Shown here: piece by piece, positions 7,125-14,427 of the stretch | How positions within the stretch are numbered: position 1 is the stretch's first letter | Layout of the letters: each line of letters begins with the position of its first letter | NCBI GenBank assembly: GCA_019117105.1 | Contig: DXAH01000018.1 | Coordinates: 1 to 18,956 of the forward strand | DNA: 18,956 nt | Reading direction: 5' to 3' | Source: Duodenibacillus intestinigallinarum | Lineage (GTDB): Bacteria; Pseudomonadota; Gammaproteobacteria; Burkholderiales; Burkholderiaceae_F | The notes under the pieces: model-generated | What the model saw: the letters and a program-made list of their open reading frames with translations, nothing else | Database searches by the model: none | Told to the model about the DNA's origin: nothing | Position numbers and translations under genes: made by a program

Positions 7125-9041
7125 ATGACCCGCTTCCAAAGATTTTTGACGGCCTTAAGCTGCGCTTTTTTTTGTGTGACAGTCCGAGCCGAGACTGTTG
7201 TGCCGGCGCAGGACGGCATTGTTCTCAATTTGGTTTCGCGGCTGGATGATTTCGGCGCATATGCCACCTCGGTGCAATTGCCGCGTCCGATCAATTTCGG
7301 CATCGTTGCCTACACGCGGCCGTCTCCCAATGAAGCGGTGGTAAACGCCACGATTCACTCCCTTCGTCGATCGTTCGGCGAAGAGAACGTGCGCGTGCGC
7401 GAATATACGATGACGGAGCTCGCGCAAGCCATTCGTGATGAAGAGGTCGATATTTTTCTTTCAAGCGCGGGTTTCTACTGGCGCCTGATGCAAAGCGGAG
7501 CGGTGGCGGTTGCTTCTCTGGCAAGCAAAGCCTATCCGGATCCCAATCATGGGGAAGGTTCTGCTTTTGTGGTCCGTTCGGATTCGACAATTCAAAGCTT
7601 TGTCGACATGAAGGGGAAAATGGCGGCAGCATCAAGTGCAGGCGGCTTTACAGGTTATTTGATTCCGATGGGAGAGGTCGTCCGCCGCGGTTATCCGTTT
7701 GAAAAGTTTTTCAGTTCAGTGGCTTTCGTCGGTCCCGACGACCGGCTCAAAGCGGGTTTTGATCTGATGCGAGAAGGTAAGGTTGACGTGGCAATTCTGC
7801 GTCAATGCTGGCTTGAACATTACCTGCAAAAGCACCCTCAGGAAAGGGGTTCGTATCGCGTCATTGAGCCGCGTGACAGAACGCCCGAGCAGGTGAAAAA
7901 CGGCGTGTGTCAACGCTCGACAGAACTGTATCCGAGTTGGGTGCTCGCATCGGCTCCCGCCGCTCCTCCCGAAATTACCAAAGCCGTGGTGTACGCAGCC
8001 TTTTCAATGGCGCCCACCGGCGACGGTCACTACTGGACGGTCGGCACCGACTACCGTGCCGTCGACGAGCTATACCGCTCACTGCGTTTGGGACCTTATG
8101 AGTGGATGCGCAATTGGACCTTTAGCCGCATATGGGACGAGTACGGCAACCTTATCATCGCGTTTTTTGTTTTTCTGCTGGCATGGATTGCTCACTCGGT
8201 ACGCGTCACAAGGCTCGTGGCTATCCGTACCAAGGAACTTCGTGACGCTTTGGAGCGCGAAAAGGAACTCAAAGCCCAGGCCAACGAAACGCACGAGCGC
8301 ATCGAGCGTCTGCAAAAAAGCGGTATTGTCGGTCAGCTCTCGTCGATGATTGCGCACGAGCTGCGGCAACCGATGAGCGCTGCATTGCTCTTTAGCAAGA
8401 GCGCCAGAAAGATTCTCTCTCGCGAGGAGCCCAACACGCGGCTTCTTACCGAGGTGCTCGGCAATATTGAGTCTCAGATTGAAAGAGCCAACAGCATCAT
8501 CGACAATGTGCGCTCGTATGCCAAGGGCATTCGCAAATCACGACAAAAAGTCGACTTGAAAGTCATTATTGATCAATCGATTGCCGCCTTTCGAAGCACA
8601 GGGCGTTACCCGAAGGTCGACATTTTTGTGGAAACCGATCCGGGCGTCATTTTTGAAGCCAATCCGCTGGAGTGGGAACTGGTGACGCACAATCTTGTGA
8701 AAAATGCCTGCGAGGCCTGTCAAAATACGGAACGCCCGACAGTGCGCGTGGGGCTCGAACATCTTGCCATCGACAAGGTGCGTCTGACTGTTTCGGACAA
8801 CGGCGAGACGCTCAGCGAGGCGGACTTTGAGCGCCTGACGCAACCTCTGATGAGCGTCAAGGAAGAGGGGCTCGGACTTGGGCTGCAGATTGTGCGCGGC
8901 ATTGCCGAGTCGCATGGCGCTCGGCTACATTTTGTGCGCAACAGAACGCGCGGTTTGACGGCTGTCATTGATATCAATCTGCGCGGATCCAAGAAGCAGA
9001 AAGCCGACAAACAACAAACCGAAAACGACCGAACGGCTTAG
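7125..9041 (+). CDS. TtrS-like sensor histidine kinase with PhnD-type periplasmic domain
   Basis: This is a 638-residue membrane histidine kinase of the TtrS (tetrathionate sensor) architecture. Residues 1-22 are a signal peptide ending R-A-E-T. Residues 23-340 form a periplasmic PhnD/SBP-like ligand-binding domain. One membrane helix lies at about 341-359 and a linker coiled coil at 360-398. The HisKA domain has H411 in A-H-E-L-R-Q-P, and the ATPase domain has N523/N527 and G-L-G-L-G-L at 582-587. The ATG at 7125 is chosen because the signal peptide starts there; a TTG at 7023 lies before the hairpin and is rejected. No clear Shine-Dalgarno precedes it. Oddities are a G1 box reading D-N-G-E-T and only two periplasmic cysteines (C228, C262). 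The gene is paired with the response regulator 9 bases downstream. The ligand is unknown: no tetrathionate reductase genes are here, so I withhold the symbol ttrS. Confidence 0.88.
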   Translation: MTRFQRFLTALSCAFFCVTVRAETVVPAQDGIVLNLVSRLDDFGAYATSVQLPRPINFGIVAYTRPSPNEAVVNATIHSLRRSFGEENVRVREYTMTELAQAIRDEEVDIFLSSAGFYWRLMQSGAVAVASLASKAYPDPNHGEGSAFVVRSDSTIQSFVDMKGKMAAASSAGGFTGYLIPMGEVVRRGYPFEKFFSSVAFVGPDDRLKAGFDLMREGKVDVAILRQCWLEHYLQKHPQERGSYRVIEPRDRTPEQVKNGVCQRSTELYPSWVLASAPAAPPEITKAVVYAAFSMAPTGDGHYWTVGTDYRAVDELYRSLRLGPYEWMRNWTFSRIWDEYGNLIIAFFVFLLAWIAHSVRVTRLVAIRTKELRDALEREKELKAQANETHERIERLQKSGIVGQLSSMIAHELRQPMSAALLFSKSARKILSREEPNTRLLTEVLGNIESQIERANSIIDNVRSYAKGIRKSRQKVDLKVIIDQSIAAFRSTGRYPKVDIFVETDPGVIFEANPLEWELVTHNLVKNACEACQNTERPTVRVGLEHLAIDKVRLTVSDNGETLSEADFERLTQPLMSVKEEGLGLGLQIVRGIAESHGARLHFVRNRTRGLTAVIDINLRGSKKQKADKQQTENDRTA

Positions 9042-9050
9042 GAATCAAGC

Positions 9051-9677
9051 ATGGAACCCGATTACATCAAGCAAAAGGCCCTGATTCGAATTCTTGACGA
9101 CGACGAAGCGCTCGGCGCGGCTTTAAAGCTCTATCTTGAGCTTGACGGCTGGCAGGTAGCGGCTTACACCTCGGCTCGCCGCTTTTTTGCCGAAGATCGT
9201 CCGTCTGTGCCCGGCTGCCTCGTGCTTGACGTGCGTATGCCCGAACTGACGGGCCTGGAGTGCCAACGCCTACTCAACGAGCGGCAATCAAATATCCCGA
9301 TCGTGTTTATTTCCGGACACGGCGACATTGACATGGCCGTACGGGCGATTCTGGACGGTGCCTACGACTTCCTGCAAAAGCCGGTTGATGAGGAGCGCCT
9401 CGTGCGTTCGGTGATGCGGGCCGCCGGCGACAGCGTCATGAAGGCCGAAGGCAAGGTGAGCGACGAGGCTGCGGCCGCGTTGGTTGAAAGGCTCACGGAG
9501 CGCGAGCTCGAGGTGGCCAAGCTGGTGGCGCAGGGGCTTGTGAGCCGTATCGTCGGTGAGCGACTCGGCATTTCGCCGCGTACGGCTGAACTGCATCGCT
9601 CACACGCAATGAAGAAGCTTTCGGCAGCCAGTCCGGAACATCTTAAAAATATTCTCAAAAGCGCCGGCGCAATTTGA
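9051..9677 (+). CDS. TtrR/FixJ-type LuxR-family response regulator
   Basis: The 208-residue cytoplasmic regulator is the evident partner of the upstream kinase. The receiver domain (about 11-125) has the acidic triplet D16-D18, phospho-acceptor D60 in V-L-D-V-R-M-P, S88 and K110 in L-Q-K-P-V-D. The C-terminal LuxR-type helix-turn-helix begins with L-T-E-R-E-L-E-V-A at 148-156 and includes R-L-G-I-S-P-R-T-A-E-L-H-R at 171-183. The family layout and the signature G-A-Y-D-F-L-Q-K-P match FixJ/TtrR regulators, which activate promoters when phosphorylated. The ATG at 9051 follows a GGA contained in the kinase stop region, so the pair is probably translationally linked. The stop codon (9675-9677) lies in the loop of a GC-rich inverted repeat that abuts a damaged mipA gene, so no normal terminator follows. 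Target genes cannot be named. Confidence 0.9.
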   Translation: MEPDYIKQKALIRILDDDEALGAALKLYLELDGWQVAAYTSARRFFAEDRPSVPGCLVLDVRMPELTGLECQRLLNERQSNIPIVFISGHGDIDMAVRAILDGAYDFLQKPVDEERLVRSVMRAAGDSVMKAEGKVSDEAAAALVERLTERELEVAKLVAQGLVSRIVGERLGISPRTAELHRSHAMKKLSAASPEHLKNILKSAGAI

Positions 9678-9699
9678 ATTTTTTGGCCCCTGCGCCGGC
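9663..9699. repeat. GC-rich inverted repeat at the regulator/mipA junction
   Basis: GCCGGCGCA (9663-9671) and TGCGCCGGC (9691-9699) are a perfect 9-bp inverted repeat around 19 nt that contain the regulator's stop codon. GCGCCGG also recurs as a direct repeat (9661-9667 and 9692-9698). No T-run follows. It may be a weak terminator or a trace of the rearrangement that removed the mipA start. Confidence 0.5.
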
Positions 9700-10389
9700 A
9701 GCACTTTCGCTGCGGAATACGCGCTCGGTGCGGGTATCCACATGAACGCCAGCGAATACAAAGGCGTGGATATCGAAGTTGTTCCGGCTCCGATCATGAA
9801 CGCCGAGACGGAATACTTCTATCTGCACGGTCTGGAAGCGGGCGGCTATCTTTTGAAGAGTCCCAAGCATGCCGTCATGCTCGGCGTGTCGTATATGCCG
9901 CTTGAATTTGATGCCGGCGACAGTGACGACCGTCAGATGAAGCAGTTGGACGATCGCGATGCGAGCGCCTTTCTTAATCTGAGCTACCGCTACACCGGTG
10001 ATTGGGCCAGTTTCGGCGCCAAGATTTCCGGCGACATTCTGGGCGAGAGCAACGGCATTCTCGTTGACGTGAATGCCGCCAAGCGCTTTCAGATTCAGCG
10101 CTTGGGCATCACGCCGATGATCGGTGTGACCTGGTCGAGCGCCAACTTCAACGACTACTACTACGGTATTTCCGCAGCCGAATCCGCCAGAAGCGGTCTG
10201 GAAGAATACGAAGCCGACAGCTCCGTGACACCCTACGCCCGCATGGTGTTTGACTACAGCTTCAACGATCACCTCTCGATCTGGCTGGAAGGCTCCGTAC
10301 GTCACCTCGGCAGCGAAGTCAAGGACAGCCCGATGGTTGAAGACAGCGTGCGTCTGGGCTTTGGCGGCGGCGTCAATTGGCGCTTCTAA
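9700..10389 (+). pseudogene. MipA/OmpV family outer-membrane protein, 5'-truncated
   Basis: MipA/OmpV proteins are outer-membrane beta-barrels; E. coli MipA binds the murein hydrolase MltA. The mature part seems complete. It starts like a mature N-terminus (A-A-E-Y-A-L-G-A-G-I, 9709-9738), contains Y-R-Y-T-G-D-W, G-V-T-W, Y-Y-G-I-S-A-A-E-S-A-R-S-G-L and D-H-L-S-I-W, and ends V-N-W-R-F with the C-terminal phenylalanine typical of barrels. The beginning is missing. The frame is open only from 9613, where it overlaps the response-regulator gene, and it has no ATG, GTG or TTG before ATG 9742, which falls inside the mature protein. No signal peptide is encoded in frame, so export is not expected. 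Bases 9674-9702 in another frame read like a signal-peptide end (F-L-A-P-A-P-A-A), so a frameshift or sequence error is a possible alternative. The barrel frame from 9742 onward is intact. Confidence 0.65.
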
Positions 10390-10393
10390 ACAA

Positions 10394-10429
10394 GTCTGAC
10401 ACAAAGAAAACGAGAGATTAGCGTCAGAC
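10394..10429 (-). terminator. Weak hairpin between convergent mipA and ABC-F genes
   Basis: GTCTGAC (10394-10400) and GTCAGAC (10423-10429) form a 7-bp stem with a 22-nt loop. Read on the minus strand it is followed by TTGTTT, so it could end transcription of the ABC-F gene, whose stop codon lies in the stem. On the plus strand there is no T-run. Confidence 0.35.
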
Positions 10430-12328
10430 GCAGGCTTCGATTTGTTCGGAAACCTCGAGCCACTGAGCTTCAAGCTCTTCGAGAACGCCGGCTGCTTCAC
10501 CGCGCCGGCGCGTGACGTCGGCCACGGTTTCAGCAGGCGTCTTTTCGTACCATGCGGTGTCAGCAAGCTGTGCGTCTAGCGAGGCAAGTTCTTCGCTGAC
10601 CTTGCCCATTACCTTTTCCACCTTGGCGAGCTTCGCGAGAAGCGGCTTTTTGAGTGCCGCAATGCGGTTGCGCTCAAGAGCTTCGAGTTTGCGTTGCTCT
10701 TTGCGATTGATTCCTGCAGAAGCTTGCTGCGGAGTCACGGGCTTGTCGGCTGCCTGCGACAGCTTTCGGTGCTGCAGAACAAAAGCCGCGTAGTCGTCGA
10801 GGTCACCGTCGTATTCGGTCACGGCGCCGTCGTGCACCAAAATGAGCTTGTCGCAGACGCTGCGCAGAAGATGGCGGTCGTGCGAGACGAGCAGCAAGGT
10901 GCCTTCAAAGGAAGAAAGCGCCACGGTGAGCGCTTCGCGGGTGGCCATGTCCAAATGGTTGGTCGGTTCGTCCAAGACGATCAGATTGGGCTTGTCCCAG
11001 ACAATCAGAGCAAGAGCCAGGCGAGCTTTTTCGCCGCCCGAAAGAACGCCGATCAAAGTGTCGACCTTGTCGCCCGAAAAGCGGAATTTTCCGAGATGGT
11101 CTCTTAGCTGCTGTTCACGAACCAAGGGGGCTTTTCGCTTCATGACGTCAAGAGGCGTTTCGTCGGGATCGAGTGCTTCGAGCTGATGCTGAGCAAAGTA
11201 GCCGATCTGAAGTCCCTGGCCGTCGCGCACCGTGCCGTGCAGAGGTTCGAGCTTTCCGACGAGCGTCTTGATGAGCGTGGACTTGCCCGCGCCGTTGACG
11301 CCGAGCACACCGATGCGTTCGCCCGAGCGGATACAGAGATTGACGCCGCTTAGAACGCGGTTCTCACCATAGCCGGCCGCAACATCTTCAAGGGTTACCA
11401 GCTGCGTGGGCATGCGTTCGGGCTGTTCGAACGCAAAGCGCCAGCTGGTGGCGCTGCGCACGGGTTCGACGACTTCGAGACGCTCGAGCATCTTGATGCG
11501 CGACTGTGCCTGACGCGCCTTCGTGGCCTTGTAGCGGAAGCGCTCGATGTAGCTTTTGAGGTGAGCGGCCGTACGCTCATAGGCTTTGCGGTTGGCTTCC
11601 TGCAGGCGCAGGTTCTGGACGCGCTGCATTTCGTAGAACGAATAGTTGCCGCCGTAGCGCGTGATGGTACCGTCTTCAACAGCCCAAGTCGTCTGCACGG
11701 CACGATCGAGAAACTCTCGGTCGTGGCTGATGATGATGACAGTGCAGGTCAGACGCTTGAGCCAGGCTTCAAGCCAGATGAGACTGTCGATGTCCAGGTG
11801 GTTGGTGGGTTCGTCCAAAAGCAGCAGCTGTGCCGGGTTAATGAGACAACGAGCCAAAGCCAGGCGATTGCGCCAGCCGCCCGAGAATTCACGCACGGTA
11901 CGGTTTTCATCCCCTGGCAGAAAGCCCAGACCGTTCATGATCGTGAGCGCCTGCGCCTTTACAGCGCCTTCGTTGATTTCCGCCAGATGTGCGGCGGCCG
12001 CAGCAATGCGCATGTCATCGCCGCTTTCGTGTGCGGCGAATTGCTCAGCTTGGGCCGCCGCGAGCGGAGCGTGGCCTTCAAGCACGTACTGCAACGCTTC
12101 GCGATCGGTCTCTTCCACGCTCTGCGCGACTTCGGAAACCAGTTCCGGCACGTCGATGGTGCCCGATTCAGGACTCAGTTCGCCCAGAATGGCGGCAAAA
12201 AGCGACGATTTGCCGCTTCCGTTCTCACCGACGAGCGCAATGCGCTCGCCGTCGGAGGCGACCAGATTGACGTTGTCGTACAGCGTACGCGTGCCGCGCA
12301 CAATTGAAAGGTGTTGGAGTCTGAGCAT
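10424..12328 (-). CDS. yheS: ABC-F family ATPase, YheS-like
   Basis: ABC-F proteins are soluble twin-ATPase factors that bind the ribosome E site and relieve stalled translation. The 634-residue length and wording match E. coli YheS (637). The first cassette has Walker A G-E-N-G-S-G-K-S at 34-41, signature S-G-G-W at 149-152 and Walker B L-L-L-L-D-E-P at 168-174. The interdomain linker (about 235-305) includes A-T-K-A-R-Q-A-Q-S-R-I-K-M-L-E-R. The second cassette has G-V-N-G-A-G-K-S at 343-350, S-G-G-E at 430-433 and V-L-D-E-P-T-N-H-L-D. A basic, then acidic, C-terminal coiled coil spans about 535-634. There are no membrane segments, so it is not a transporter. No Shine-Dalgarno is visible before the ATG; a strong hairpin ends 10 nt upstream. 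It is the last gene of the dapC-led minus-strand cluster. Confidence 0.9.
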   Translation of the reverse strand: MLRLQHLSIVRGTRTLYDNVNLVASDGERIALVGENGSGKSSLFAAILGELSPESGTIDVPELVSEVAQSVEETDREALQYVLEGHAPLAAAQAEQFAAHESGDDMRIAAAAAHLAEINEGAVKAQALTIMNGLGFLPGDENRTVREFSGGWRNRLALARCLINPAQLLLLDEPTNHLDIDSLIWLEAWLKRLTCTVIIISHDREFLDRAVQTTWAVEDGTITRYGGNYSFYEMQRVQNLRLQEANRKAYERTAAHLKSYIERFRYKATKARQAQSRIKMLERLEVVEPVRSATSWRFAFEQPERMPTQLVTLEDVAAGYGENRVLSGVNLCIRSGERIGVLGVNGAGKSTLIKTLVGKLEPLHGTVRDGQGLQIGYFAQHQLEALDPDETPLDVMKRKAPLVREQQLRDHLGKFRFSGDKVDTLIGVLSGGEKARLALALIVWDKPNLIVLDEPTNHLDMATREALTVALSSFEGTLLLVSHDRHLLRSVCDKLILVHDGAVTEYDGDLDDYAAFVLQHRKLSQAADKPVTPQQASAGINRKEQRKLEALERNRIAALKKPLLAKLAKVEKVMGKVSEELASLDAQLADTAWYEKTPAETVADVTRRRGEAAGVLEELEAQWLEVSEQIEACV

Positions 12329-12338
12329 GGAAACAATT

Positions 12339-12365
12339 TCAGGGCGCGAGAAAGCCGCGCCCTGA
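12339..12365 (-). terminator. Hairpin between prmB and the ABC-F gene
   Basis: TCAGGGCGCG (12339-12348) pairs with CGCGCCCTGA (12356-12365), a perfect 10-bp GC-rich stem around a 7-nt loop. On the minus strand AAATTGTTTCC follows and then the ABC-F start codon. It may terminate or attenuate transcription after prmB, or act as a translational control element; the T-run is weak. Confidence 0.5.
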
Positions 12366-12388
12366 CAAACATTGGCAAAAGTGTCGGC

Positions 12389-13288
12389 TTACAGGTGCTG
12401 AAGGTCTTCGGCGCGCACGGCAAAGACCATGTCTTCTTCTTCTTCGGTCGAAAGCCACGTGACGGGCAGTTCGGGCCAGATGGCCTCGAACGCTTCGCGG
12501 CCGTCTCCGATTTCAACGATGGCTACGCCGTTTTCCGTCAGGTGTTCTTTGAGCGCGGGCATGAAGCGGCGCATGAAGTCCATTCCGTCGTCTCCGGCTT
12601 CCAGAGCCAGCGCCGGTTCGTGACGGTATTCGGCAGGGAGCTCTTCCATGGCTTGTTGCGTCACGTATGGAGGATTGGAGATGATGAGGTCGAACTTGCG
12701 CTTGCCCAGATGCGAGAAGATGTCGGTCTGGACAAGTTCCAGCGTGTCGTCAAGGCCGTACTTCGAGCGGTTGATTTTGGCGACTTCGAGTGCATCGGCA
12801 CTGATGTCGGCGCCCGTGACCTGCGCTTCGGGAAATGCCATCTGCGCGAGGATCGCAAGGCAACCGCTGCCGGTGCACATGTCCAACACCGTGTGTACGT
12901 TTTCAGGCTCAACCCAAGGCTCGAGCCCTTCTTCAAGAAGTTCGGCAATGTAGCTGCGCGGAATCAGCACGCGCTCGTCCACATAGAAGGGGTGCTCGGT
13001 GAGCCAGGCTTCGTGCACGAGATACGGCGCGGGGACCTTGTTGTGCACGCGAGACTCGATGTTTTTCAGAACTTCCCAGAGCTCGTCCTGCGTGAGGTGC
13101 GCATTCCAGAAGGCTTCGAGGCGGTCAAACGGAAGCTTGAGGGTGCGCAGCACAAGAAAAGTGGCTTCTTCCCAGTAGTCGGCCGTGCCGTGCCCGAGAC
13201 TCACGTCAAAGCGCTCCATCTCGCTCATGGCCCAGCGAACCACGTCGCAGACGGTGTGCAGTTCGGTCGGATATTGATGATGAGACAT
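12389..13288 (-). CDS. prmB: Ribosomal protein L3 N5-glutamine methyltransferase PrmB
   Basis: PrmB uses S-adenosylmethionine to methylate the glutamine of ribosomal protein L3 during 50S assembly. The 299-residue protein has a helical N-terminal substrate domain (about 1-90). A Rossmann methyltransferase fold follows, with the SAM-binding D-M-C-T-G-S-G-C at 136-143, the acidic A-D-I-S at 160-163 and the catalytic N-P-P-Y at 205-208 that identifies N5-glutamine methyltransferases. The H-E-A-W-L-T-E-H-P-F-Y-V-D-E-R-V-L-I-P-R-S segment before the fold and R-H-E-P-A-L-A-L-E-A-G-D-D-G after it favour PrmB; PrmC (release-factor methyltransferase) is the alternative. Its ATG shares the A of the dapE stop (TGATG), a clear sign of translational coupling to dapE, as is usual in this gene order. 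Confidence 0.92.
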   Translation of the reverse strand: MSHHQYPTELHTVCDVVRWAMSEMERFDVSLGHGTADYWEEATFLVLRTLKLPFDRLEAFWNAHLTQDELWEVLKNIESRVHNKVPAPYLVHEAWLTEHPFYVDERVLIPRSYIAELLEEGLEPWVEPENVHTVLDMCTGSGCLAILAQMAFPEAQVTGADISADALEVAKINRSKYGLDDTLELVQTDIFSHLGKRKFDLIISNPPYVTQQAMEELPAEYRHEPALALEAGDDGMDFMRRFMPALKEHLTENGVAIVEIGDGREAFEAIWPELPVTWLSTEEEEDMVFAVRAEDLQHL

Positions 13289-14421
13289 CAGAAGTTCTCC
13301 AAATAGGCTTTAGCGGTGCGGTAGTAGATTTCGGCGAGCGCTTCGAGTTCGTCGATGCCCGCACATTCGTTGACGCTGTGAATCGTTGCGTTGATAGGCC
13401 CGAATTCTACGGTTTCGCGGCTGATGCTGCTGATAAAGCGCGCGTCCGAGGTACCGCCGCCGGTTGAAAGTTCGGGTCTCACCCCCGTGACGTCGGCAAT
13501 GGCCTGTGTCAGCTTTTGCGTCATGCTGCCCGGATTCGTTACAAACGGTTCGGCGCTGCGCTTCCATTCAAAGCACGCATCAAGTGTGTATTTGGCGGCA
13601 AGATCCTCGATGGTCTTGATGAGGCGCTCAGCCGTCCACTCGGTGTTGAATCGAATGTTAAAGAGCGCCGTGAGTTCTCCGGGGACCACATTGACGGCGC
13701 CAACGCCGGCCTGAATGTTGGAAATCTGGAAGGTGGTCGGACCGAAGTAGTCGTTGCCCTGATCCCATTGCTTAACAGCGAGTTCGGCAAAAAACGGTGC
13801 AGCTTCGTGAATGGGGTTGCGCGCCAGATGCGGGTAGGCGACGTGTCCGGCCTTGCCCCGAATCGTGACTTTTCCGTTCAGAGAACCCCGACGACCGTTT
13901 TTGATCGTGTCACCGAAAAACCTCGAGCAAGAGGGTTCGCCAACAATGCAGGCGTCAATCGTCACACCTTCATCTTTGAGCTTTTGCACCACACGTTTGG
14001 TGCCTTCATATCCGTCGCCTTCTTCGTCAGAAGTGATCAGAAAAGCAAGCGTTCCCGGATGATCCGGTTTTTCCTGAACCAGACGCGCAAAGGCAACGGC
14101 GGCTGCCGCAACAGATCCTTTCATGTCGGCTGCGCCGCGGGCGTAGAGCTTGCCATCTCGCACGGTCGGCTCAAAAGGAGGCGTTGTCCATAGGGCAGGA
14201 TCGCCTGCCGGAACCACATCAACGTGGCCGGCAAAGACGAAAAGGGGCGCGCCGTTGCCGTGCGTGATCCAGGCATTGGTGGTGCCGTTGGGCGTGCGTT
14301 CGATTTCAAACGCAAAACCCGATGGCTCAAGCGCTGCTTGCAAAACGGCCATACATCCTGCTTCATCGGGCGTGACCGAGGGGCGGGCAAGCAGCTTTTG
14401 GGCTAGATCAATGACGGGCAT
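13288..14421 (-). CDS. dapE: Succinyl-diaminopimelate desuccinylase
   Basis: DapE is a cytoplasmic dinuclear-zinc M20 peptidase-family enzyme. It removes succinate from N-succinyl-LL-diaminopimelate to give LL-diaminopimelate for lysine and cell-wall mDAP. The 377-residue length is normal. Metal and catalytic residues are visible: H66 and D68 in G-H-V-D-V-V-P, D99 in A-A-D-M-K-G, catalytic-base candidate E133 with E134 in S-D-E-E-G-D-G, E162 in G-E-P-S, and a C-terminal His in T-I-H-S-V-N-E. The dimerisation lid domain lies at about 180-290, beginning near R-G-S-L-N-G-K. The ATG at 14421 starts 6 bases after the dapD stop, and the gene overlaps prmB by one base at the other end. The tight packing with dapD and dapC supports a single operon. 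Confidence 0.96.
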   Translation of the reverse strand: MPVIDLAQKLLARPSVTPDEAGCMAVLQAALEPSGFAFEIERTPNGTTNAWITHGNGAPLFVFAGHVDVVPAGDPALWTTPPFEPTVRDGKLYARGAADMKGSVAAAAVAFARLVQEKPDHPGTLAFLITSDEEGDGYEGTKRVVQKLKDEGVTIDACIVGEPSCSRFFGDTIKNGRRGSLNGKVTIRGKAGHVAYPHLARNPIHEAAPFFAELAVKQWDQGNDYFGPTTFQISNIQAGVGAVNVVPGELTALFNIRFNTEWTAERLIKTIEDLAAKYTLDACFEWKRSAEPFVTNPGSMTQKLTQAIADVTGVRPELSTGGGTSDARFISSISRETVEFGPINATIHSVNECAGIDELEALAEIYYRTAKAYLENF

Positions 14422-14427
14422 GACCGA

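Noticed and set aside
9655..10566. A 303-codon minus-strand open frame opposite mipA
   Set aside because: It overlaps the recognisable barrel gene and runs into the ABC-F 3' end; no family pattern, no ribosome site.
12311..13306. A 331-codon plus-strand open frame opposite prmB
   Set aside because: It is the mirror of a well-supported methyltransferase gene; product composition is that of an antisense shadow.
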